Source: an uncultured Methanobrevibacter sp.
GTDB taxonomy: Archaea > Methanobacteriota > Methanobacteria > Methanobacteriales > Methanobacteriaceae
Reading direction: 5' to 3'
NCBI RefSeq assembly: GCF_902769175.1
Contig: NZ_CACXNW010000002.1
Coordinates: 45,411 to 109,410, forward strand
Length of the DNA stretch: 64,000 bases
The translations under genes and the position numbers were made by a program. Positions within the stretch are counted from its first letter, which is position 1. Every line of letters begins with the position of its first letter. The notes below the pieces were generated by a model. The model was given only the letters and a program-made list of their open reading frames with translations, searched no databases and was not told the DNA's origin. This document shows, one piece after another, positions 1 through 7,296 of this stretch.

Positions 1-177
1 AGCACCCTCCAATGCCATTAATCTATTTAAACATGCACTATCATCTATTTCTTTAATTTTTAGCCATGCCTCTTTACTTCCAAGATTGATTAATTCATCG
101 ACAGTGTTTATCCCTACATCATTTAACTGTTTTTCAAGTACTTTTCCAATATTTGGCAGTTTAGATAGTTCACCCAT
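1..177 (-). CDS. TfoX C-terminal domain protein (partial)
   Basis: The N-terminal 59 codons of a minus-strand gene run off the left edge of the window. The translation begins MGELSKLPNIGKVLEKQLND and continues with GINTVDELINLGSKEAW. This is the helix-hairpin-helix-like pattern of the TfoX C-terminal domain ('LPNIGxxLexxLnxvGI..veeL'). In archaea such proteins are usually short stand-alone domains of unknown function. They need not be linked to competence, although the family is named after the bacterial competence regulator TfoX/Sxy. The ATG at 175-177 is the only plausible start seen. The gene is divergent from the DUF134 regulator that begins at 402. The C-terminus is outside the window, so the full length is unknown. 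Confidence 0.7.
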   Translation of the reverse strand, partial: MGELSKLPNIGKVLEKQLNDVGINTVDELINLGSKEAWLKIKEIDDSACLNRLMALEGA

Positions 178-306
178 TTTAATACCTCACTAACTGTTAA
201 AAAATATTATTGTATTTCATTTCCCCTTAAATCCATTTATTTTAAATTTGTATTTTCAGTTTATAAAATTTTGCACATTTTCAAAAGACAAACTATATAT
301 TAAATG

Positions 307-343
307 TTATGAATATATATTCATAATAAATATATATTCATAA
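307..343. promoter_or_regulatory. Palindromic candidate operator upstream of the DUF134 gene
   Basis: Bases 307-326 form a perfect 20-bp palindrome (TTATGAATATATATTCATAA). Its right half, ATATATATTCATAA-like, is repeated directly at 330-343, 17 bp further on. An A/T-rich TATA-like stretch lies at about 289-300, so a start site about 25 bp downstream would fall inside the palindrome. The layout fits a repressor site over the transcription start. The likely ligand protein is the HTH protein encoded at 402 (autoregulation), which is inference. AT-rich DNA yields chance palindromes, but a perfect 20-mer plus a repeated half-site is stronger than background. Confidence 0.5.
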
Positions 344-401
344 TGAAATCATTATCAAATATATTAAATCTTAATAAATTTTAAGAAAATGGAGAGAATA
401 A

Positions 402-1040
402 ATGGTTAGGCCAAAGATAGAAAGGAGAATTGTGAAAAAACCTGATTATACTTGCCTAAAGCATGGAGATGTGCTTGAAAATGATCAAGAAACAATCAAA
501 ATGAATCTTGATGAATTTGAAGCAATCAGATTAGGTGATTATCACAATATAAAGCAAAAAGAGGCTGCAGAATTGATGGGAATTTCACAGCCTACATTCC
601 ACAGAATCATTAACTCTGCAAGAAAAAAGACAGCAATGTCCTTAATTGAAGGCAAGAAAATTGAAATAAACAATGAAAACTTCCAAGGGGAAGAAAAGAT
701 TTACATCTGCAAGGATTGTGGATTTCAATGGAACAATCCCAAAAAGGAATACACAAACTGTCCCGACTGCAAGTCTCAAAACATTGAAATAATCAAGAAT
801 GATTTGGAAAGCAAATCATCTGCTCCGCAAATCTTCAATGTACCTGAAGCTTCAAAATATCCTTTGAATGAAAGACGTTCATTTGGAGGATCAGGAAGTG
901 GAAGAGGACCATCAAAAGCATGCGAATGTCCTAACTGCGGTTACATAGCACCAAAGATTAGAGGATTCCCATGCAGAAACATAAAATGTCCTGAATGCGG
1001 AACACCATTATGCGGTTCAAATCATAAGGAAAAAAGCTAA
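402..1040 (+). CDS. DUF134 family HTH protein with C-terminal zinc-ribbon region
   Basis: This is a predicted DNA-binding protein of 212 residues. Residues 1-90 match the DUF134 family: a MVRPKIERRI start, then a sigma-70 region 4-like helix-turn-helix (EAIRLGDY..KQKEAAELMGISQPTFHRII). Residues about 100-128 hold one zinc ribbon (CKDCGFQW..CPDC). The tail, residues about 178-207, holds a second (CECPNCGY..CPECGTPLCG) after a GSGSGRGP linker. DUF134 proteins are common in methanogens and are often called putative regulators, but no target is known to me. The start is set by an SD-like GGAGAG just before the ATG. A palindrome sits in its promoter. The double zinc ribbon is longer than the minimal DUF134 domain. 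Confidence 0.82.
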   Translation: MVRPKIERRIVKKPDYTCLKHGDVLENDQETIKMNLDEFEAIRLGDYHNIKQKEAAELMGISQPTFHRIINSARKKTAMSLIEGKKIEINNENFQGEEKIYICKDCGFQWNNPKKEYTNCPDCKSQNIEIIKNDLESKSSAPQIFNVPEASKYPLNERRSFGGSGSGRGPSKACECPNCGYIAPKIRGFPCRNIKCPECGTPLCGSNHKEKS

Positions 1041-1245
1041 TGAAAACAATGAAATTTGATAGAAATGTGTAAAAATATCAAAATTTATATTAATAATATC
1101 GTTTATAAATAATATACATATAATTTAATAAATTAATTTTTGATATAAATCTAAAAATAAATTTAATGAATAAATTTAATGAAATATCAAAAAATCTAAT
1201 AAAAAATTAAAATAATTATAATTACAACAATTATCAGGTGGGCTT

Positions 1246-2856
1246 ATGTCTTTCATAACTTTAAAAAATATTAATAAGTTATTTAATGGAGAACCTGTTC
1301 TTAAAGATATTAACTTAACTATAGAAGAAGGTTCTACCTTAGGTATTCTCGGTAGAAGTGGTAGTGGAAAATCTGTTTTAATCAATATGCTAAGAGGTAC
1401 AAAGGAATACGCTCCAGACAGTGGACAAGTAATCTTTGACTTGGCAATTTGTGAAAACAAAAAATGCTTGCATGTTGAACCTGCTTCAAAGGCTGGTGAA
1501 AAATGTCCAGAATGTGGAGCAGAATTAAAAGCTAAGGAAATTGACTTTTGGAATGCTGACAGATTAGAAAAGGCAGCAATCAGAAGAAGAATTTCCATCA
1601 TGCTTCAAAGAAACTTTGCATTATACGATGAACAAAGTGTAATTGAAAACGTATTGAATGCAATGGGTGACGAAGGCAGATACGAAGAAGAGAATATTTA
1701 CAACGCTATTGACTTATTGGAAATGGTTCAAATGAGTCACAGGGTTACTCACATTGCTCGTGACTTAAGTGGAGGAGAAAAGCAAAGGGTATTGCTTGCA
1801 AGACAATTGGCTAAAAATCCAATGTTGCTTTTAGCAGACGAACCAACAGGTACCTTAGACCCACAAACCGCTGAAAAACTTCACCAAACCTTGATTGAAG
1901 GTGTAAAGGATGAGGGAATCAGTATGGTAATCACTTCCCACTGGCCAGAAGTTATGAATCAATTAGCTGACGATGCAATATGGTTAGACAATGGAGAAAT
2001 CATTGAACATGGTCACCCAGATGTCATCGTTCCAAAATTCCTTGAAACAGTTCCTCAAGCTGAAAGAGTGGAAAAAGTTGAGCACACCGAAGAAATCATT
2101 AGAGTAAAAGACATCAAAAAACATTACTACTCAATTGAAAGAGGAGTGGTTAAGGCTGTAGACGGCGTAAGCTTAACAATCAACCAAGGAGAAATCTATG
2201 GTATTGTAGGTCTTAGTGGATCAGGTAAAACCACATTAACCAGAATGATGATTGGATTAACTGAACCAAGTGCTGGAGAGCTTGAAATTAAATTAGGTGA
2301 TGATTGGATTGATATGAAAAAGCCAGGCCCATTAAACAGAGGCCGTGTAACTCCATACTTAGGTTTATTACACCAAGAATACTCATTATATCCTCACAGA
2401 GACATTTTAGGAAACTTAACTGATGCTATCAGCTTAAACTTACCTGCAGAATTTGCAAAAATCAAAGCGGCACATATCCTTGAAACCGTAGGATTTGAAA
2501 AGGAAAAATCCATGAGCATTTTATCCAAATGGCAAGATGAGTTAAGTGGAGGAGAAAGACACAGAGTAGCTCTTGCACAAGTTCTCATTAAGGAACCTAA
2601 TATTGTAGTATTAGACGAACCAACAGGTACCATGGATCCAGTTACAAGAATCATTGTAACCAATTCCATCTTAAAAGCAAGAGATGAATTGGACCAAACC
2701 TTTGTAATTATTTCTCACGATATGGATTTCGTATTAGATGTTTGTGATAAGGCAAGCCTAATGAGAGGAGGAAAACTCCTCAGTACTGGAACTCCAGAAG
2801 AAATCGTTGCAGAGTTAACTGGTGAAGAAAAAGCAGATATGATTAAAGACCATTAA
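1246..2856 (+). CDS. atwA: Methyl-coenzyme M reductase activation component A2 (twin ABC ATPase)
   Basis: This is a soluble protein with two ABC ATPase domains and no membrane segments. It matches component A2, which in methanogens supplies the ATP-dependent step that reductively activates the Ni-F430 of methyl-coenzyme M reductase. Walker A motifs are GRSGSGKS (residues about 36-43) and GLSGSGKT (about 322-329). LSGGE signatures lie at about 174 and 433, and Walker B/D-loops read ADEPTGTLD and LDEPTGTMD. The first domain carries an inserted cysteine-rich finger (CENKKCLH, then CPECGAEL) at about residues 69-90, typical of AtwA. The ATG follows a good SD (AGGTGGGC). The gene stands alone and is followed by a strong hairpin. 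The marker 9 gene lies downstream on the same strand. Confidence 0.93.
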   Translation: MSFITLKNINKLFNGEPVLKDINLTIEEGSTLGILGRSGSGKSVLINMLRGTKEYAPDSGQVIFDLAICENKKCLHVEPASKAGEKCPECGAELKAKEIDFWNADRLEKAAIRRRISIMLQRNFALYDEQSVIENVLNAMGDEGRYEEENIYNAIDLLEMVQMSHRVTHIARDLSGGEKQRVLLARQLAKNPMLLLADEPTGTLDPQTAEKLHQTLIEGVKDEGISMVITSHWPEVMNQLADDAIWLDNGEIIEHGHPDVIVPKFLETVPQAERVEKVEHTEEIIRVKDIKKHYYSIERGVVKAVDGVSLTINQGEIYGIVGLSGSGKTTLTRMMIGLTEPSAGELEIKLGDDWIDMKKPGPLNRGRVTPYLGLLHQEYSLYPHRDILGNLTDAISLNLPAEFAKIKAAHILETVGFEKEKSMSILSKWQDELSGGERHRVALAQVLIKEPNIVVLDEPTGTMDPVTRIIVTNSILKARDELDQTFVIISHDMDFVLDVCDKASLMRGGKLLSTGTPEEIVAELTGEEKADMIKDH

Positions 2857-2859
2857 CCC

Positions 2860-2890
2860 AAGCTTTTTTGGCCTTCGGCCAAAAAACCTT
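2860..2890 (+). terminator. Hairpin terminator after atwA
   Basis: A 10-bp perfect stem (TTTTTTGGCC at 2864-2873, loop TTC, GGCCAAAAAA at 2877-2886) begins 8 bp after the atwA stop codon. Three further outer pairs can form past one mismatch. A T-rich stretch with a run of T follows at about 2925-2950. It could also act on the opposite strand because the A side gives T on the minus strand, but no converging gene is present. Confidence 0.65.
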
Positions 2891-2965
2891 GACCAAAATA
2901 TTTTCATTTGATACTTTGGTAAAAATCTTTTAATTTTCTTTTTTTTTTTATTTAAATTATTTACT

Positions 2966-3110
2966 ATTTTTTATTTTTAAATTTATTTCAATACATAAAT
3001 TCTTATTTTTTAAATGAAAATTTTAACTTTATTCCAATACAGGAATCATTATTTTTTTAAATGAAAATTTTAACTTTATTCCAATACAGGAATCATTATT
3101 TTTTTAAATG
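2966..3110. repeat. 47-bp tandem repeat, about 2.7 copies
   Basis: Two near-identical 47-bp units lie at 3012-3058 and 3059-3105 (core ACTTTATTCCAATACAGGAA). A diverged third copy lies before them (core ATTTCAATACATAAATTC, about 2966-3011). The array occupies most of the 429-bp gap between atwA and the marker 9 gene. The rest of the gap holds the terminator and a TATA-like element (TTATATTAATATAA) at about 3184-3197, about 90 bp before the next start. Confidence 0.85.
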
Positions 3111-3285
3111 AATATATTCTGTAAATAATTTTTTTAAACTTTTTAAACTATTTTTATTCAAATTTCTAAATTTTTTTAAAAACTTATATTAATATAAACA
3201 AACAAAATTTATAATGTTATAATATTAATTAAATAAAATTTATTAATATTCATTAAATTATTTACTAAAAATTAGAGGAAAAATT

Positions 3286-3768
3286 ATGGTATGGGAAAAT
3301 TCACCGTCACATATTTGTAGAGGAGGAGATGTAAGAGGACTCGCATTCTGTTGTCCTCCAGTAAAACCTTGCCCTATCATGGGAGCTTTAAGAGAAGTTG
3401 GATTGACTCCTCAAGAATTCTTAGACATCAAACAAAAATTTGCAAGTGAAACAAGATTAGGAGAAGGACCAGCAACTTGCTTCGGTTCTTTAGTATGGTG
3501 CTGCAAAACTTCAAAACCTTGTCCTTTAAGAGACATGACCTTAAACCAAATAGGCATGAGTGAAGAGGAATATATGGATTTGAAAAAGCAATTATCAGAA
3601 GTTATATTAAATGCAGGAACACCACCTACATCAAATGAAGCAGTCTTTGCACTTTCACAAACCTTTGACATTAGTGAAGCTGAAGCTGAAAAGGTCCTTG
3701 CAGACTGTAATAATGACTTAAGAATGGCTGTAAAATTACTTAAGCTTAAAGAATTGGAAAAGAAATAA
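3286..3768 (+). CDS. Methanogenesis marker 9 domain protein
   Basis: A 160-residue cysteine-rich protein. The first 95 residues carry eight cysteines: C in ICRGG, the pair in FCCPPVKPC with its last C, C in ATC, and the pair in WCCKTSKPC with its last C. This repeated [FWY]CCxxxKPC pattern is the hallmark of the marker 9 domain, known only from methanogens and of unknown function. The cysteine spacing suggests metal or Fe-S binding, which is inference. Residues about 117-160 ([20 protein letters not shown], then [10 protein letters not shown]) resemble a UBA/NAC-type three-helix domain. The gene lies 51 bp before the precorrin-2 dehydrogenase gene and downstream of atwA, which suggests a role near MCR or its tetrapyrrole cofactor. 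Start: ATG after AGAGGAAAAATT. Confidence 0.88.
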   Translation: MVWENSPSHICRGGDVRGLAFCCPPVKPCPIMGALREVGLTPQEFLDIKQKFASETRLGEGPATCFGSLVWCCKTSKPCPLRDMTLNQIGMSEEEYMDLKKQLSEVILNAGTPPTSNEAVFALSQTFDISEAEAEKVLADCNNDLRMAVKLLKLKELEKK

Positions 3769-3819
3769 TCTTTCAAAACGTTCCATCAATTGGATAATTC
3801 AAAATAATCATGTGATAAT

Positions 3820-4440
3820 ATGGGATTGACTTCTCTCTTTTTTGAAGTTGAAAACAAGAATGTTTTCATTTTAGGCACTGGCGAAGTGGCTACTAGAAGA
3901 GCACATCGCTTTTTAGATAAAGGTGCCAATGTCATTTTAGCAGGAAATTCAATTGATGATGAATTAACTAAAAAAGGTGCCATATTAACACCCTTAAAAG
4001 ACCTTGAGGATATGGTTAAATGGAGCGACATAGTGATTACCGCAAGCGGTGATGAAAAGCTATGCGAATACATAGCATCAATCAGTCAAGGAAAACTAAT
4101 AAACCGAGCAGACAAGCCAGAAAAGGGAAATATAATAGCACCAACTACTTTTTTAATAGATGATATAGAAATATCAATTTATACAAATGGGCAAAGTCCT
4201 TTAATGGCAAGAGAATTGAGAAAGAAAATCCAATCCATAATCACTGAAGAGGATATTTTAGAAATAAAGCTTCAAGACTATGCAAGAAAACTCTTAAAAG
4301 AAAAAATAGATGAGCAAAAGCTAAGAAAAGATTATCTGGAAAGCATTCTAAATAATGAAGAAATAAGGATTTGCTTAAAGGAAAATAAATTAGACGAAGC
4401 TAAGAAACTTGCTGAAAACCTCATAAACTCTGAGCTATAA
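3820..4440 (+). CDS. Precorrin-2 dehydrogenase / sirohydrochlorin ferrochelatase family
   Basis: A 206-residue protein of the CysG N-terminal/Met8p family. It oxidises precorrin-2 to sirohydrochlorin with NAD+, the branch point to siroheme, F430 and cobamides. Residues 13-40 show the Rossmann nucleotide motif (FILGTGEVATRRA), followed by the family pattern INRADKPEKGNIIAPT and the substrate-binding IYTNGQSPLMARELRKKI. Whether it also chelates iron cannot be read from sequence. A helical tail of about 65 residues follows. It sits 51 bp after the marker 9 gene and 45 bp before hemA, so the three are probably one transcript for tetrapyrrole supply. The start is an ATG behind GTGATAAT. Confidence 0.87.
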   Translation: MGLTSLFFEVENKNVFILGTGEVATRRAHRFLDKGANVILAGNSIDDELTKKGAILTPLKDLEDMVKWSDIVITASGDEKLCEYIASISQGKLINRADKPEKGNIIAPTTFLIDDIEISIYTNGQSPLMARELRKKIQSIITEEDILEIKLQDYARKLLKEKIDEQKLRKDYLESILNNEEIRICLKENKLDEAKKLAENLINSEL

Positions 4441-4485
4441 AAAAATATTTACTTAACTTATCAAAAAAATAAAGGAGAATCAAAA

Positions 4486-5688
4486 TTGATAATCAATATA
4501 CGTGTAGACCATACTCTTGCAGATATAGAAACTATGGAAAAAGTTTCAAAAGACTTAAAAAAATTGTTTTCTGCAATAAAAGAAGAAATAGACATAAAAG
4601 AATATATTGAAATCAATACATGCAATAGATATGAATATTTCCTTTATACAGATGATTGCAAAGACTTGGACTTGGATTGTGAAAACAAATATATCATAAT
4701 TCAGTATAATGACGATGCAGTATTGCATTTATTCAGAATGACTTCAGGTCTTGAATCCATGATTATCGGCGAAGACCAAATCTTAGGCCAAGTTAAGGAT
4801 TCCAAAAGGAAAAGCGAAAGGGAAGGCCATTGCGGCAAGAAATTAGATGCTGTCTTTACAAAGGCAATTCATGTTGGCCAAGTTGTAAGAAACAAGACCA
4901 AAATCAATCAAGGATCAATCTCAATCGGTTCTGCAGCAGTTGACCTTGCAGAAGAGCATCTTGGAGATTTGCAGGACAAGCATGTTCTTGTAATAGGTGC
5001 AGGTAAGATGGGAACCCTTGTAGCAAAGGCATTAGCTGAAAAGAACTTGAAAGCCATTTTTGTTGCAAACAGAACATATTATAAAGCAATTAAATTAGCT
5101 GAGGAACTTGATGGAGAAGCAATTCTTTTTGATAATTTAGAAGAAAAATTGACTAATGCAGATCTTGTAATAAGTTCCACAGGTGCACCTCACCCAATTG
5201 TAAATAAAGAAAGATTATTAAGGGTATTTAATGAAAAGATACCTGAAAAAATGATTTTCATCGATATTGCAAATCCAAGAGACATTGAAGAGGATGTTAA
5301 AGAATTAGGAATTGACTTGTTCAACATTGATGATTTAAGAGGCATTGCAGAAAAAAATAAAAAGCTTCGTGAAAAGGAAGTTATAGAAGCGGAAAAGATA
5401 ATTGAAAATGAGTTTGATTTGCTTAAAGAATCCTTCAATTTAATTGAAATAAATGCATTACTTGGTAGTTTAAGAGAGTCTATGGAAGAGATAAGACAAC
5501 GTGAGAGTCAAAAAGGTATAGTTAAACTAAATAAGGTAGATGCAAAGGATATAAAAACCATAGATAAGATGACTAAGTCAATTGTCAATAAGATATTTTA
5601 TGACATTTCCGAAAACATTAGAAAAACTGCAAAAAACAATGACGAAGAGTTCATAAGAATATGTGAAACTATTTTAAAAGTAGATTAA
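4486..5688 (+). CDS. hemA: Glutamyl-tRNA reductase (TTG start)
   Basis: A 400-residue HemA. It reduces glutamyl-tRNA(Glu) to glutamate-1-semialdehyde, the first committed step of tetrapyrrole synthesis by the C5 route. Diagnostic motifs are the catalytic-cysteine region EINTCNRYEYF, the glutamyl-binding stretch GLESMIIGEDQILGQVK, the NADP fold VIGAGKMGTLVAKAL and the C-terminal dimerisation helices. The start is TTG at 4486 with the SD AAAGGAG 8 bp upstream. The first codons (IINIRVDHTLADIE) fit the usual N-terminus, so TTG is well supported. It is the last gene of the marker 9 - precorrin-2 dehydrogenase - hemA set. Three short AAAAAGGYC-like repeats follow at about 5755-5786. Confidence 0.93.
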   Translation: MIINIRVDHTLADIETMEKVSKDLKKLFSAIKEEIDIKEYIEINTCNRYEYFLYTDDCKDLDLDCENKYIIIQYNDDAVLHLFRMTSGLESMIIGEDQILGQVKDSKRKSEREGHCGKKLDAVFTKAIHVGQVVRNKTKINQGSISIGSAAVDLAEEHLGDLQDKHVLVIGAGKMGTLVAKALAEKNLKAIFVANRTYYKAIKLAEELDGEAILFDNLEEKLTNADLVISSTGAPHPIVNKERLLRVFNEKIPEKMIFIDIANPRDIEEDVKELGIDLFNIDDLRGIAEKNKKLREKEVIEAEKIIENEFDLLKESFNLIEINALLGSLRESMEEIRQRESQKGIVKLNKVDAKDIKTIDKMTKSIVNKIFYDISENIRKTAKNNDEEFIRICETILKVD

Positions 5689-5816
5689 GATTAAAACTTT
5701 AAAAAAAAAGTGATTTTAGAAATAGATCAATAAAAGATTAAAAAAAAAAGCAAAAAAAGGCCAAAAAGGTCAAAAAGGCTAAAAAACTATTTTAAAAATT
5801 ATTAAAAGAGAATGTT

Positions 5817-6953
5817 TTATTCAAACATTCCTTTAACTTCTTCTTTTTTATATTTATTTAACTTTAATGCAAAATAAACATCATCCAATGTTACTGTTTC
5901 CTTATCATTGATGATTGCATTATGGAGAGCTGTTTTCAATATTTTTTCCTTAATGTCTCTGCCAGACATCCTTTTGGAAAGCTTGACTAATTTTTCAATG
6001 TCCAAATCATAGTTTAATGGATAAGTGTTAAGATTCAATTGGATGATTTCCCTTCTTTCAATATCATTTGGCAATTTAAATTCAATTTCCTCTTCAAAAC
6101 GACTTCTAATTGCAAAATCAATAGTTGAAGGATTATTGGTTGCTGCAATAGTTACTACACCATCATTTGGATTGATTCCATCCATTTCAGTTAAAAGGGA
6201 ATTTACAATTTCAGATACATCTCCCCTTAATGATTGGAATGACCTATGCAATGCAATAGCATCAATCTCATCAATAAAAATCAGAGACGGAGCTGACTTC
6301 AAAGCAGTTTCATACAATTCATGAATCTTGGTTGCTGCATCTCCAACATGGTCTCCAATCAAGGATGTGGCCTTGACTAAAAATAAGTTAATGTTCAATT
6401 CATTTGACAACGCCTTTGCAAGCATGGTTTTTCCAGTTCCAGGAAGACCATAGAACAAAACATTCTTAGGAGCCCAATTGCCGAATTTCTCAGGGTCTTG
6501 AAGATACTTGTAAATCAGCTTTGATTTCTTTTTGGCATTTTCCTGACCTACTACATCATCAAAGAAAACATTGGATTTGACTCTTTTTACATTATCAGTC
6601 TTTTCTTCATCATTAGTGATTATTGTTATGGAAGTGTTTTCTCCGATAATGGAATCTTCAGGATATGCAGTAATGATCTTAAATGCAAAGTCTGGAATGA
6701 TCTTTTGATCAAAAAGATAAGAACCTGTCTTTACACTTGTTCCTCCCCATTGATCTATTGCATACTGTTCAAAAAGAACCTTATCGGATATCTCTAAATT
6801 ATGCCCTTCCAAAAGACCAAAATTAAATGGATAACCTGCAGTTTCCAATACAAGAACTTTAGTTTCATTCTCAACCAAATTAGGTTTATTTATAATGGAA
6901 ACTTCGGATTTCTTTTTATTTGAACTTTTATTTTCAGATTTCACATTTATCAC
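5817..6953 (-). CDS. AAA ATPase, Cdc48/PAN-like single AAA domain
   Basis: A 378-residue protein with one AAA module. Walker A is GLPGTGKT (residues about 169-176), Walker B LIFIDEID (about 224-231), sensor 1 TIAATNNP, and the arginine-finger region is FAIRSRFEEEIEF. The C-terminal helical lid ends with DDVYFAL. The first 130 residues form a separate N-domain rich in beta strands, preceded by a charged KSENKSSNKKKSE tail. No membrane segment or zinc site is seen, so it is not FtsH. It may be a substrate unfoldase related to proteasome-activating or Cdc48-type ATPases; the substrate is unknown. The start is GTG at 6953, and GTG at residue 4 (6944) is a second option behind GTGATAAAT. It converges with hemA. 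Confidence 0.8.
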   Translation of the reverse strand: MINVKSENKSSNKKKSEVSIINKPNLVENETKVLVLETAGYPFNFGLLEGHNLEISDKVLFEQYAIDQWGGTSVKTGSYLFDQKIIPDFAFKIITAYPEDSIIGENTSITIITNDEEKTDNVKRVKSNVFFDDVVGQENAKKKSKLIYKYLQDPEKFGNWAPKNVLFYGLPGTGKTMLAKALSNELNINLFLVKATSLIGDHVGDAATKIHELYETALKSAPSLIFIDEIDAIALHRSFQSLRGDVSEIVNSLLTEMDGINPNDGVVTIAATNNPSTIDFAIRSRFEEEIEFKLPNDIERREIIQLNLNTYPLNYDLDIEKLVKLSKRMSGRDIKEKILKTALHNAIINDKETVTLDDVYFALKLNKYKKEEVKGMFE

Positions 6954-7296
6954 ATCATTGTTAAAATTTAAATTGTTAACTGTTTAAAATTTTAAATAAA
7001 TTTTATTTAATTATTAGATTAATTATTATATTTCTAACCATATTTAAATATTTTCATTAAAGGAAATATTATAAAAAAATTATTTAAATATGGAAAAAAT
7101 GAAAAATAGAAAAAGATCCAATAGAATGAAATAATAATGGAAAAATAAAAGAATTAGAGAATAAATGAAAGAATAATATAAGAATAAAATAATAAAAGAA
7201 TAAGAAAAAATAAAAGAATAGAAAATAAATGAAACTATAAAAAAAATATGAATAAAATAAAAAGAATAGCAAACTATCCTTTTTTTTAAAAAAAAA
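6954..7296. other. 343-bp AT-rich gap without a recognisable gene
   Basis: The part next to the AAA gene is an A/T-rich promoter region with ATTATATTTC- and ATTTAAATA-type TATA candidates on the minus strand. The 7,080-7,290 stretch is a purine-rich low-complexity run (AATAAAAGAAT-like words). It gives an open frame on the minus strand only because it is almost all A and G on the plus strand; that frame encodes poly-Phe/Tyr and is not believable. Confidence 0.7.

Noticed and set aside
1176..1601. Minus-strand frame of 141 codons opposite atwA
   Set aside because: It lies wholly against the start of atwA, whose protein has all ABC motifs; a shadow frame of an AT-rich gene.
5700..5816. Rho-independent-like terminator after hemA
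   Set aside because: Only short AAAAAGGYC repeats and A runs are present; no stable stem was found.
7084..7272. Minus-strand open frame of 62 codons
   Set aside because: It is the reverse of an A/G low-complexity run and would encode almost only Phe, Tyr and Leu; no SD and no conservation pattern.
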